A stretch of 36,791 bases of DNA from an uncultured Acetatifactor sp. (GCA_910588225.1 CAJUQT010000043.1:1-36791), one strand, 5' to 3'; shown: positions 25,271-34,120, counted from the first letter of the stretch. Notes: generated by a model from the sequence alone, not told the origin. Numbers and translations: made by a program.

Positions 25271-25435
25271 ATGCATATTACAACAGGTGAGTTACTTTTT
25301 TACGGGGGAATCAGCGGAATGGTCATGGTGGCAGCGGCGGCGCTTGTCACTGTGGTTATTCTCACGGGAAGCAGAAAACGGTTGCGCCGCAGGCTGCGGG
25401 AGGAGTATGGTGATTTCACGGACAGTCCGGGGTGA
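25271..25435 (+). CDS. 54-aa single-pass membrane protein
   Basis: ATG 25271 follows AGAGGAGATGG (25253-25263), 18 bases after the kinase stop. The product has a short polar N-terminus (HITTGELLFYGG), one hydrophobic helix (residues 14-32, Ala/Val-rich) and a strongly basic then acidic tail (RKRLRRRLREEYGD), giving an N-out/C-in topology. No family recognised. Size, topology and position recall the small membrane components (such as EssA) of T7SS machines, but there is no sequence match I can claim. Confidence 0.6.
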   Translation: MHITTGELLFYGGISGMVMVAAAALVTVVILTGSRKRLRRRLREEYGDFTDSPG

Positions 25436-25516
25436 GACTCCGATAGCCGATATGAGTGAATGTCCGGATTGTTATGTCGTGATAACAGTTCAGTGAGCGT
25501 TCGGTGTGAAGCTCCG

Positions 25517-25535
25517 GCTGCATATTGGGTGCAGC
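25517..25535 (+). promoter_or_regulatory. small hairpin and possible -10 box in the spacer before the TPR-LRR gene
   Basis: GCTGCA/TGCAGC with a 7-nt loop (25517-25535) lies in the 169-base gap 25436-25604. A TATAAT at 25566-25571 has no matching -35 box. An internal promoter is possible but unproven. Confidence 0.25.
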
Positions 25536-25604
25536 AGAATGAATGCGACATAGTGGAAGAAAGCGTATAATGCAATAAGGTAGGAAACGGGAGGGGATAT
25601 CCTG

Positions 25605-26456
25605 ATGAAGAAGAAAACGATTGCCGTGGCGCTGGCGGCATCCATAGCCGTATCGGCGGCCGGTGTGGGCATTGCGGCATATATGCTGCGAGGCGGGCCG
25701 GCACAGGCGATAAAGCTGACGGATTTGAGTATGGGAGAAAAGTATCTGGCAGAGCTGGATTATGAAAAAGCCACGGCGACACTGGAAAATGTCATAACGG
25801 TGGAACCCAACAACACAGAGGCCTATCTGGCGTTGGCACAGGCGTATCAGTATATGGGTGACCTGGACGCGGCGAAAGAAACACTGGAAAGCGGATATGG
25901 AAATACGGGAAGTGAATTGATTGAAAGGGCACTTACCGTATGGGCGGAGGAAAGCGAAGGTGTAGGCGGAGACAGTTCGCAGCCGGAGGCGGCAGCTGCT
26001 GCAACGGTGGAGATCGCAGGGCGGATTTATGCAGCGGATGTGAAAGAGCTTGTGCTGCGGAACTGTGGACTTCAGGATGCGGATCTGCAGAAGCTGGCGG
26101 AATTTACCAATTTGGAGCGGCTTGACATCTCCGGCAATGGAATCACGGATATCAGCGCCGTGGGAAGTCTCATTACATTGAAGAAATTCTATGCCGCGAA
26201 TAATGCGATTTCGGACGTATCTGCGCTGGCTCAGCTGCCGGCGCTGGAATATGTGGGACTGAGAAATAATCAAATTGAAAATGCGGACGGGCTTTTCGGC
26301 ATAAGTAGTCTGAAATATCTGCACTTGTCGGAGAATCAGATTGTCAGCGTACCGCAGCCGGGAAGCGGTCTGCAGCTGCTGTATCTGTCCGGCAATCAGG
26401 TGGATGGGGCGGCTGTTCCCGTGGGGGAAGGCCTTTTGTACTGTGACATCAGGTGA
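25605..26456 (+). CDS. membrane-anchored TPR-LRR protein
   Basis: 283 aa, ATG 25605 after GGGAGGGG. Begins with a signal-anchor (KKKTIAVALAASIAVSAAGVG). Next come one to two TPR units (about 44-95), a Ser/Ala/Glu linker, and an internalin-like leucine-rich repeat domain (about 145-283) with NLERLDISGNGITDISAVG and LKKFYAANNAISDVSAL in 22-residue steps. There is no lipobox Cys and no sorting signal. Exposed on the outside, it probably binds a partner protein of the same complex. Compare the broken LRR lipoprotein at 2056. Confidence 0.85.
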   Translation: MKKKTIAVALAASIAVSAAGVGIAAYMLRGGPAQAIKLTDLSMGEKYLAELDYEKATATLENVITVEPNNTEAYLALAQAYQYMGDLDAAKETLESGYGNTGSELIERALTVWAEESEGVGGDSSQPEAAAAATVEIAGRIYAADVKELVLRNCGLQDADLQKLAEFTNLERLDISGNGITDISAVGSLITLKKFYAANNAISDVSALAQLPALEYVGLRNNQIENADGLFGISSLKYLHLSENQIVSVPQPGSGLQLLYLSGNQVDGAAVPVGEGLLYCDIR

Positions 26457-26478
26457 GAAATACGACAGGAAAAATGAA

Positions 26479-26511
26479 TACAGCAGTTCGGAGAGCTGTC
26501 TGAACCGCTGT
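26479..26511 (+). repeat. second copy of the repeated hairpin motif
   Basis: TACAGCAGTTCGGAG (26479-26493) is identical to 22786-22800 and pairs with GAACCGCTGT (26502-26511), one mismatch in ten. It ends about 25 bases before the start of the large VWA gene. Confidence 0.5.
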
Positions 26512-26536
26512 GATATCAGGAGACGAGGTGAATAAC

Positions 26537-29500
26537 GTGAATGTTTTTTTATGGCTGGCGATAGTATCTGCTCTCTTTATTCCGGTGGATTTTCTCTCGG
26601 CAAAGATGTTGAAAAGGAAACGTACCGCTATCAGAAATGTGACGCTTGTCCTGCTCTGCGTTTTCACGGCAGCGAGTGGATTTTTCGGGGTGAGAAGCAT
26701 TTTCCGGGACAGGGATACCATCAACAGGGCATTGTATATGGCATATAATTATCTGCTGGAAGGAAATTCTCAGTCGGCAAGACAGAATGTGGAGCAGGTA
26801 CAGAGTCCGCATGCGGACATCATTGCTGCACTGGCGGACTGTCTGGAGAATAATTATGCAAGTGCGTTCATCAATATGGACGATTTGATGGCAGGCGGAG
26901 GGCTGAATGAAGAGCTCTCGGAGCAGGCGGAGAAAATAGTCGCACTGTCCCGTCGGATGACAGGACTGGAGGGACTTCCGCTGTCCGACGAAGAGGCCCG
27001 TAAGGAGCTTGACGACATTGCGGGAGTATGCTATGCGCTGCTGGAAATCAGCGAGAAGAAAGAAGTGGAGTTCCTTTCGGGATTTCAGTATGACAGTATG
27101 CTGACAGGAGATAATTTCCATGCGGTGGATGCGGAGGTGCTCAGCGAAATGTTGCTGGAAGCACCGGAAGATCGCGAGCTGCTGCGCTATTCCGTGAAAT
27201 ATTACAATGCTTACGGCAATCTGGAGGAAGCGGAAAAAAATGCGGAGAAACTGCTGAGCGCGGATAAATCAGTGGAGAATATCGTGCTTTACACAGATGT
27301 CATTGCTCAGAAACTGTTGAATGACATGGATATCGTCACAGAGAAAGAGAAAGATAAGGAAATAGATTCCCTTCTGAAGCAGGCGGAAAAGGCCGAAGAG
27401 ATGGCTGGGAAATATGAAGAGGGTAATTCGCGTAGAGAGGAGAATCTGGCAAAAGCGGAGGAGTATCGCAAAGAGGCCAACGGAGTAAAGGCCAAAAGAA
27501 TCATCAACTGGCTGATTGCACAGGCGCCATTGTTCGGAGATAAGAGCGGTGTGATTGACCTGCAGTTGTCAAAGCTGTATATTGCGTCCGGGGATGATGA
27601 AAAGGGCCGGGAACTTCTGGTGGAGCTGATGCGGGACAGCGACGGACTGAACGAGAATTCTCCGGTGAAAACGGGACTGGAACGGCTGAAAAATGTCTAT
27701 TATGACAATTCGGCTTCGGAGGAGGATATTTCAGCGGCAATTCATTCTCTGCTGAATGGAGGAGCTTTCCTTCCGGATTCGATTCTCAGCCGGGGTTATT
27801 CTCAGTTCCTGAATAATTTCCTGAAATATGAGAGAGTATCTGTCTTCATCAGCCGGGTGGACGCCGCGGACTACCCCACTGTCAAGGCGTATCTGAATGT
27901 GAACGGGAAGCATGACGGTGTGGAGGAACTGGCAAATGATTTCCAGACGGAGGATTTTACCTTTTCCGATAATGGCTTTGCCATTTCCGCCAGGGATGTA
28001 AAGCGGATAGAGGACGACAGCAATAATTTCATTTCTATTGCGCTGGTCATTGACGGAAGCGGAAGCATGGACGGACAAAGAATTGAAAATGCCCGCAGAG
28101 CCGTGGAAGCCTGCATTGACAATCTGGTGCCAGAAACCCAGGAGCTGTCTGTTGTTCTGTACGAGAATTCGGCGGCAGTTCTGGCGCCTCTGACCAATGA
28201 TGTCTCCGATCTGCGTTCGGCGGCGGCAGGAATCAGCGCCAACGGCGGCACCAATATTCCGGCAGGGCTGAGAGAAGGAATCGCATCGCTGGAGAATGCC
28301 GCAGGAACGAAGGCCATTATATTGATGACAGACGGAGAGGATGGAAATCCAAACGAAATGCCGGCTGCCATCGAGGCCGCCCAGGCGGAGAATATTGCTG
28401 TGTTTACCGTAAGTACTGGCGGCGGAGCCCGGGAATACATGGAAAATATTGCCCGTCAGACAGGTGGTTTCTATATGGAGGCATTTACCGACGCGGAGCT
28501 GGTAAACGTCTATACTGCGCTGCAGAACTTTATCGTAAACAATTATTGCTTTGAGTATACAGTTTCCGAGGATAAGGAATCCAATCCCCGGGTGCTGACC
28601 ATAGGATTGAAGGATTATGAAGTTGCCAGCTCGAGAACTTATGCCTACGGCGGCGTGGTTTTGGCCAGAGACGGAAGCTTTATCGTCAGGGGAGATTCCG
28701 GTTCGCTGAGGCTGTTCTCTGCGGAACCGGCGGTGGTTTCCGCGAAGGACGCGCAGTTGGGGATTCCTGTATTTATCAATGCGGCCGGTGTTACAGAGGG
28801 CGCTCAGGTATACATAAACGGGGACAAAGTGAAGAATGTCAGTACAGTGGGTGATTCGGTCATTGCTTTTGTGCTGGAAGGAGAATATCTACAGGGAGCT
28901 CTGCAGGTCAATGTCCGTCTGAAGGACGGAACTTCCAGAAGCTCGGATAGTCTCCTGGCAATCGGCGGAGGAAACGATTCCGGGCTGGCCGGACAGACTA
29001 TTATGCTGGGAAATGGCAACACTTTGTATGCGGATGTGGTGGAGCAGAAGGATGACTATACGCTGAGCTTAAGTGGGAATGTGATTCTGAACGGACTGAT
29101 CCGGACAGATGCAAAGGTGACGCTGCAGTCCAATGCGCCGATCAATGTAAGCGGGGGACGTCTGGCGGTCAGCGCCGGATATGTGATGGGAAGCGGACCG
29201 GGATATGTGGATTTTGCCGTGCCTAAGGATAAGCCGGCCAATTACGGACAGATGGCTTTCGGAGGAAGCAGTGCCAAGGTAATGGATATCTTCGGATTCT
29301 ATTTTGACGGAAGTTCCCTTGATTTCTCCTATTCCGGTGCCGTATTGCGTCTGCCTGGTTTTGGAGAAATATATGGTGAGATGCAGTTCAATGGTTCGGA
29401 AATTACATGCACTGTCAACGGAGGTTATGAGCTGACAGATTTGCAGAATAACCTGAATTATGCGCTGAACGGAGTGGAGCCGGGACAGAACAGGGTAAGC

Positions 29501-30427
29501 AGCGCCATGCAGACAATCACCGGATATCTGCCCCAGCATCAGAACTACAGTTATAACGGCAGCGGCCTGTATGCCAATGCCGAAATGCTTACCATTGTTA
29601 TTCGGAAGGATTTCATGGAGATCACTGGAAGCGGATTTGTAAACGGCTATATGGGTGCGCTGGGCGTGAATAATGCCAGAATTGCCATTGATACCAGCCA
29701 GGTGGATTCTATGTACGAAATAAAGGGAGACCTGAAATTTGATAATCTTTCCCAGACCCTGAATATAGAAGGGCAGTTCCCGTTTTCCATACAGGCGGCG
29801 GGATATTATCCCGATACGCTCACCTTTGATGCCGGGAGATTAGCAGTTCAGGCGGCTAATATGCAGCAATATTTTACGGAAGGTGTAACGCCGGAGGGGC
29901 TGGAGGGTTCCATGGATGTACAATATCCTATGGGACTGGAAAATGAGCTGTACCGGGGACAGATAGAAGGACTTCTGACGGATGTGTCACTTTCCTGCGA
30001 CCGGGTGACTTTTGTCAGCTCAAAGGAATGGAATAAAAGCGGTATCAAAGTGTACAGCTCTGAGGACCCGGACTTCTATGTCATGTTCACAACCGAAGGC
30101 ATCGAGATACCGGTGAAGGATGTGGATGAGCTGGAGCTGTTTGGAAGCAGACTGGGCGGCGAAATCAGCGGAACGGCGCTGATAGCAGACCGACAGATTA
30201 TATTGAATCTGAATGTGGACGGACATCTTGACAATGGGTATTATGGGATTGCACATGACGGCAGAGCCGCTTTCAGCACTGTTCTGCAGCGAGATTCCCA
30301 TCCAGGCAATCGCATTACGGTTGCACTCAGCTATGACGGGAAGACGATAAACTATGAAGCCACAGCCGGAGGAAACATCAACGTTCAGGATGGTTTCAGC
30401 ACATATGCGGAGGATTACGGACAATGA
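26537..30427 (+). CDS. large membrane VWA protein with helical repeats and beta-rich C-terminus
   Basis: 1296 aa from GTG 26537, six bases after GAGGTG (26525-26530); the earlier GTG at 26510 overlaps the hairpin. Two N-terminal TM helices (about 2-19 and 32-50) flank a basic cytosolic turn (KMLKRKR), so most of the protein is outside. Residues 50-430 are helical TPR-like (EGNSQSARQNVEQVQ, ASGDDEKGRELLVELM). Then a VWA domain with intact MIDAS (DGSGS 506-510, TDG 598-600), and a 600-residue Gly/Asn/Ser-rich beta region (about 690-1296) without a known motif. It overlaps the next gene by ATGA. Its size and position suggest an extracytoplasmic scaffold of the secretion system. The C-terminal region could be a new beta-helix or bridge-like domain. 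Confidence 0.85.
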   Translation: MNVFLWLAIVSALFIPVDFLSAKMLKRKRTAIRNVTLVLLCVFTAASGFFGVRSIFRDRDTINRALYMAYNYLLEGNSQSARQNVEQVQSPHADIIAALADCLENNYASAFINMDDLMAGGGLNEELSEQAEKIVALSRRMTGLEGLPLSDEEARKELDDIAGVCYALLEISEKKEVEFLSGFQYDSMLTGDNFHAVDAEVLSEMLLEAPEDRELLRYSVKYYNAYGNLEEAEKNAEKLLSADKSVENIVLYTDVIAQKLLNDMDIVTEKEKDKEIDSLLKQAEKAEEMAGKYEEGNSRREENLAKAEEYRKEANGVKAKRIINWLIAQAPLFGDKSGVIDLQLSKLYIASGDDEKGRELLVELMRDSDGLNENSPVKTGLERLKNVYYDNSASEEDISAAIHSLLNGGAFLPDSILSRGYSQFLNNFLKYERVSVFISRVDAADYPTVKAYLNVNGKHDGVEELANDFQTEDFTFSDNGFAISARDVKRIEDDSNNFISIALVIDGSGSMDGQRIENARRAVEACIDNLVPETQELSVVLYENSAAVLAPLTNDVSDLRSAAAGISANGGTNIPAGLREGIASLENAAGTKAIILMTDGEDGNPNEMPAAIEAAQAENIAVFTVSTGGGAREYMENIARQTGGFYMEAFTDAELVNVYTALQNFIVNNYCFEYTVSEDKESNPRVLTIGLKDYEVASSRTYAYGGVVLARDGSFIVRGDSGSLRLFSAEPAVVSAKDAQLGIPVFINAAGVTEGAQVYINGDKVKNVSTVGDSVIAFVLEGEYLQGALQVNVRLKDGTSRSSDSLLAIGGGNDSGLAGQTIMLGNGNTLYADVVEQKDDYTLSLSGNVILNGLIRTDAKVTLQSNAPINVSGGRLAVSAGYVMGSGPGYVDFAVPKDKPANYGQMAFGGSSAKVMDIFGFYFDGSSLDFSYSGAVLRLPGFGEIYGEMQFNGSEITCTVNGGYELTDLQNNLNYALNGVEPGQNRVSSAMQTITGYLPQHQNYSYNGSGLYANAEMLTIVIRKDFMEITGSGFVNGYMGALGVNNARIAIDTSQVDSMYEIKGDLKFDNLSQTLNIEGQFPFSIQAAGYYPDTLTFDAGRLAVQAANMQQYFTEGVTPEGLEGSMDVQYPMGLENELYRGQIEGLLTDVSLSCDRVTFVSSKEWNKSGIKVYSSEDPDFYVMFTTEGIEIPVKDVDELELFGSRLGGEISGTALIADRQIILNLNVDGHLDNGYYGIAHDGRAAFSTVLQRDSHPGNRITVALSYDGKTINYEATAGGNINVQDGFSTYAEDYGQ

Positions 30428-31920
30428 AAAAATGTACATTAAGTGCACCGCTTGTTTTTGCTTTTTTCTGCTTACTGCCCATAAAAGCCTCTGCGGCAGT
30501 GCGGGAGGTTGAGGTATATCTGTATCAGGAGTATGCGGACTGTATATTCTTTGTGAGCTGGCAGAACGCAGATCAGCCGGCTTCCGTCAGAATTACGGCT
30601 CCGGATGGCACAGAGATTGCCGCCACGGAAGAGAACAGTGAGTTCGGCAGAGGACGGGTTGAGGTCAATGTGGGAACTGCCGTTTCCGGTTATTGGCGTG
30701 TAAGCGTGGACGGGGACGGGCTGGGGACAATCAGCGTAAACGGCGGAAGCAGAAAGGACACCTCTGTGCAGCATAATGCCATTCAGAGCTTTACGGCGGA
30801 GATGGCGGAGGATGGGAATATTCGTCTGGGATGGGATGTGGCGGCGGGACAGGATACGGTGAACTTGTCCGTTGCGGCAGTGCAGGGTGCTTCAAACGGC
30901 AGCCGAACAGTTTATCAGGATTATTCGGTGTCCAGAACAGGAACAGTGACAGTGTCGGCGGACAACCTGCCCACAGGCTTGTACCGTTTTAACATACAGG
31001 TGTACGATGGCAGCGGACAGTATACGCTGACCACGGAGGATGCGCTGTATATCAGGCAGACAGAGGCGCCTGAGAAGCTGGAGAATGTCAGGGCCGGAAG
31101 CATAGACGGGGAAATGTATATCACATGGGATCCCGGAAGGAGCGGCAATTACGTGGTTACGCTGTATGACGAAACCCTTTCGGTTCTCAAATCGGAATAT
31201 GTATACGAGAATTTCTATGCAATTACGCCCGAAGAAGGTATGGAAAGGGTAAAGGTATCTGCGGCGGCTGTGGATGGAAATAACTGGGGAGAGTTTGATG
31301 TGGTAGAGGTGGTGAAAACCATTCCTTCCGGTATCATTTCCTTCCCGGAGGAAGAGGTGACGAAGGAGAGTGTGATTCCGGTTCATATTGAATGTCCTTC
31401 GGAAACTACTGCGGGTGTGTACATTGACGGTAAGCTGCTTCTGGAGAATGCGGCTTCCGGGGATTATGATCTCAATCTGGCCGAGGGAATGCATGAGGCA
31501 GTGGCATACATTGAGGATATCAACGGCAATATGAGTACTTTTTCCAAATCCATTACAGTTGACCGGACACCGCCGGCTGTAAAGCTGAACAGCGAAGATA
31601 TGCTGAAAACTGTATCTGACAGTATTGTCATTGAGGGCAGTACAGAACCGAATGCCACTGTGATGATCAACGGTGTGGAGCAGGAGCTGGGTTCCGGCAG
31701 TTTTATGGTGAAGCTGGCCCTGGAAAAGGGGATGAACCCTGTCACTGTTTCGGCATATGATGCCGCGGGGAATAAGAGCGTAAAGACGATTACCGTGGAG
31801 CGGACAGGAGGAATCGGCGGGAAATGGACGGGTTTTATCCTGCCGGGGATTTTGTTCCTGGCGCTTGCAGGCTGGTATTGCCGGCTAAATAAAAAACCGA
31901 AGGAGGAGCTGGCGAAATGA
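30424..31920 (+). CDS. secreted Ig-like/FN3 protein with C-terminal TM anchor
   Basis: 498 aa with a signal peptide (1-24, ending ASA), several beta-sandwich domains (the FN3-like pattern IRLGWDV... and MYITWDPGRSG; an Ig-like pair near 385-460 with DRTPPAVKLN and GSTEPNATVMINGVE, typical of bacterial Ig domains), then a TM helix (about 471-488) and a Lys-rich tail. It is thus a surface protein held by a C-terminal membrane anchor. Translational coupling (ATGA) to both the VWA gene before it and the zinc-ribbon gene after it argues that the three proteins form one complex. Confidence 0.85.
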   Translation: MKKCTLSAPLVFAFFCLLPIKASAAVREVEVYLYQEYADCIFFVSWQNADQPASVRITAPDGTEIAATEENSEFGRGRVEVNVGTAVSGYWRVSVDGDGLGTISVNGGSRKDTSVQHNAIQSFTAEMAEDGNIRLGWDVAAGQDTVNLSVAAVQGASNGSRTVYQDYSVSRTGTVTVSADNLPTGLYRFNIQVYDGSGQYTLTTEDALYIRQTEAPEKLENVRAGSIDGEMYITWDPGRSGNYVVTLYDETLSVLKSEYVYENFYAITPEEGMERVKVSAAAVDGNNWGEFDVVEVVKTIPSGIISFPEEEVTKESVIPVHIECPSETTAGVYIDGKLLLENAASGDYDLNLAEGMHEAVAYIEDINGNMSTFSKSITVDRTPPAVKLNSEDMLKTVSDSIVIEGSTEPNATVMINGVEQELGSGSFMVKLALEKGMNPVTVSAYDAAGNKSVKTITVERTGGIGGKWTGFILPGILFLALAGWYCRLNKKPKEELAK

Positions 31921-32597
31921 AGAAGCCGAAGACGATGAAAATAATTTTGCTGGGAGCGGCCGTATTGACGGTTGTATTGTCTGTCATGTCCATTGCCATG
32001 CTGAAGGCGGTAAATGGAGATGCCCTGTTTTATATGGATTCCGGTAAAGGGTATTTCTATGCTGTGAGTTATCGGTGGGTGTGCCTTGCAGCGGGGCTTT
32101 TGCTTCTGTTCTGGATTGTTCTGGGAGTTGCCAGGAGGAAAGCCATCATGGCCATGCTGCCCAAAGTGGAGTTGAAAACGAAAGAGGCGGGGAAGACGCC
32201 CGGGGAGGCGCAGGCTGTTGCGGAGGTAAAGGCAGAAGTGAAACAGCCGGCTGCAGTAGAGGCGAAGACGGCAGAAGAACCGAAAGATGCTGCAGAGATG
32301 GAGCCAGGAACAGGACCACGGGCTGTTGCGGAGACGAAGCCGGAAGCGGGAGAGCAGGCTGCTGCGGAAATGAAGAAGACTGTTGAAACGCAGGTCAGCG
32401 GGGAGACGAACACAACAGAGAAAATGAAGGAAGCCGAAACGGTACAGACAATAGCCGTAAGTGATGCCGTAGGTACGGTAGAGCCGGCAAAAGTGTTCTG
32501 TACGAATTGTGGGAAACAGATTACCGCAGAGGCAAGATTCTGCCCCTTCTGCGGAAGCAGCACAAAGGCTAAAGGCTATGCCGCAGGCAGCGGCTGA
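31917..32597 (+). CDS. two-TM protein with C-terminal zinc ribbon
   Basis: 226 aa. Two TM helices (about 7-30 and 53-72) enclose a short outside loop. A long cytosolic Ala/Glu/Lys/Thr linker (about 80-190) follows, ending in a double-CxxC zinc ribbon (C195xxC198 and C209xxC212; CTNCGKQ...FCPFCGSS). Such zinc ribbons are common at the ends of Firmicutes membrane proteins and act in protein contacts. Last gene of the T7SS run (ATGA overlap with the previous one); no clear terminator is seen in the 187 bases after it. Confidence 0.85.
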   Translation: MKKPKTMKIILLGAAVLTVVLSVMSIAMLKAVNGDALFYMDSGKGYFYAVSYRWVCLAAGLLLLFWIVLGVARRKAIMAMLPKVELKTKEAGKTPGEAQAVAEVKAEVKQPAAVEAKTAEEPKDAAEMEPGTGPRAVAETKPEAGEQAAAEMKKTVETQVSGETNTTEKMKEAETVQTIAVSDAVGTVEPAKVFCTNCGKQITAEARFCPFCGSSTKAKGYAAGSG

Positions 32598-32784
32598 CAG
32601 AGCAAAGGGGAAGATGGGAATCTAAAAAACATGCCATTCTCAGCGGATTTCCCTTCGGAGATACGCCAGGTGTCGGAACTTTTTATGACTTCTTTTCCCG
32701 CATTTGGCAAGATGGCTCAAACAACCTCTCTCCCCAAAACCGTTTCCCGAAAATGAAATCAGCACATGCAGGAGGTAATCTTTT

Positions 32785-32985
32785 GTGAAATTATCAGAAA
32801 AGATAGTAGAATCACGGAAGGCGAATGGAATGACCCAGGAAGAACTTGCATCAAAATGCAATGTGAGCAGGCAGTCAATCTCCAAGTGGGAGGCGGATAT
32901 CGCATTGCCGGAAACAGAAAAACTGTTGCTATTGGGAGAGCTGTTTCATGTTTCTATGGATGTGCTGTCGAAGATGGAAAAATGA
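32785..32985 (+). CDS. small XRE-family regulator
   Basis: 66 aa from GTG 32785 after AGGAGGTAATC. Nearly the whole protein is a helix-turn-helix domain of the Cro/C1 type (GMTQEELASKCNVSRQSISKWE). Most relatives carry an additional C-terminal region; this one stops right after the HTH, so it may be truncated or a minimal repressor. Its proximity to the T7SS operon end is suggestive but does not prove control of it. The 222 bases downstream to the tRNA hold nothing I can support. Confidence 0.75.
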   Translation: MKLSEKIVESRKANGMTQEELASKCNVSRQSISKWEADIALPETEKLLLLGELFHVSMDVLSKMEK

Positions 32986-33207
32986 GGGGCAAGGCAGAAT
33001 ATCCCATAAAGGATAATGTGAGACTGACAAATACCTGTGCACTTGTCATATGGGAATTTCCGGAGGGGCTTGAAATAATTGGCGAATAGGAAGGTCGTTT
33101 ATCTAAATATTCTACAAAAGTATTATCAGATAGGAAAAGGACAGCAAAAATTCCGCAAACCATTGATTTTCCAATAAAATCTCTGATTTGCGGTTCTTCA
33201 TAATAAA

Positions 33208-33280
33208 TGGAGCATACGGGATTCGAACCCGTGACCTCCACACTGCCAGTGTGGCACGCTCCCAACTGCGCTAATGCCCC
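33208..33280 (-). tRNA. tRNA-Ala (anticodon GGC)
   Basis: The minus strand folds as a full 73-nt cloverleaf: acceptor GGGGCAT/ATGCTCC with the G3-U70 pair that is the alanine identity element; anticodon stem CCACA/TGTGG with loop CTGGCAG (anticodon GGC); T-loop GTTCGAATC; discriminator A73. The CCA end is not encoded. Confidence 0.95.
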
Positions 33281-33329
33281 TTCTATGCACAAATAATCTT
33301 ATAATTACTTCCTGCTATGAACAAAAACT

Positions 33330-33357
33330 ATTATACCATATTTTAAAGAAAATGCAA
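33330..33357 (-). promoter_or_regulatory. promoter of tRNA-Ala
   Basis: On the minus strand TTGCAT (33352-33357) and a perfect TATAAT (33330-33335) are separated by 16 bp, about 50 bases before the tRNA 5' end. Confidence 0.6.
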
Positions 33358-33400
33358 CAAGAAAATTTGAGTGTATTTTTGCTGCATTTTCGGTCATATT

Positions 33401-33970
33401 TTACTTTTCTATGTTCGTGGCCTGCCAGATTTCACAGGGAATTTTTTTACATTCTGCGCAGGTGGAAAATTTGTTTTTCCCAACGCAGCACTGATAAATG
33501 GAACAGGATTGACCGGAGGCAGTATGAAATACTTTTCCGCTTGTTTCGTTGCAGCCTTTGCACATGCTCTTGTAGTAGTCACAGGCTGCACATTCCGTAC
33601 CGCAGCAGGTTAGGCCCAGCACTTCACGCTGCTTCTTTTTGCTGAAACCTGCCAATACCAGATTGTAGGATTTGTCCAGCAGGTCCATCAATAGTTCATC
33701 CGGTACTTCTCCATCGGGATTCACAGAGTTCCAATGCATTTTATCTGAATAATATCCCGGAATAATATCAGGATACTGATTTCTTAAAAAATCGCCTTCT
33801 GATGGTTCCAGCTTCAGATTGATGTAGTAGGGCTTGTCATCCCGGTCCAGACAAATTGCGGCGAACATTTTTCCGCCGATTTGGTAGCGAATCCAGTTCC
33901 ACTCTTTTTTCAAATCTTTTGTAACGGCTCTTTTTTGCAGCAGATAATCGTTAATCCATGTGTAACGCAT
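33401..33970 (-). CDS. MmcQ/YjbR-DUF3795 fusion protein
   Basis: 189 aa. Residues 1-115 are an MmcQ/YjbR (DUF419) domain, a CyaY-like DNA-binding fold, with KEWNWIRYQIGGKMFAA and PDIIPGYYSDKMHWNSV. Residues 118-180 are a cysteine-rich DUF3795 module (Cys 122, 123, 127, 130, 137, 140, 156, 161, 162, 171, 174, 179), which probably binds metal. The fusion is common in Clostridia; function unknown, perhaps stress or metal related. Start ATG 33970 follows GGAAAGAGG on the minus strand. A palindrome lies just upstream of its promoter. Confidence 0.85.
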   Translation of the reverse strand: MRYTWINDYLLQKRAVTKDLKKEWNWIRYQIGGKMFAAICLDRDDKPYYINLKLEPSEGDFLRNQYPDIIPGYYSDKMHWNSVNPDGEVPDELLMDLLDKSYNLVLAGFSKKKQREVLGLTCCGTECAACDYYKSMCKGCNETSGKVFHTASGQSCSIYQCCVGKNKFSTCAECKKIPCEIWQATNIEK

Positions 33971-34083
33971 TGTTCATACCTCTTTCCTGTGACTTTTGTG
34001 TGATCGCTTATGTAAGCTTGCGGGTTTTCGGCAACAAAGTGCATATCCGCTAAAGCTGTCACCAAACATTGGATTTTATAAAA

Positions 34084-34120
34084 ATTATACCAAAGTAAAC
34101 ATGACATCTATATGTCGTGT
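34084..34120 (-). promoter_or_regulatory. extended -10 promoter and palindromic operator candidate of the YjbR-DUF3795 gene
   Basis: Minus strand TGGTATAAT (34084-34092) is an extended -10 without a good -35. Overlapping the -35 position is ACATGACAT-CTAT-ATGTCGTGT (34099-34120), a 9-bp palindrome with one G-T mismatch, the place a regulator would bind. Confidence 0.45.

Noticed and set aside
32766..33089. 107-codon frame overlapping the XRE gene
   Set aside because: It runs in another frame over a clear HTH protein and has no ribosome site of its own or domain.
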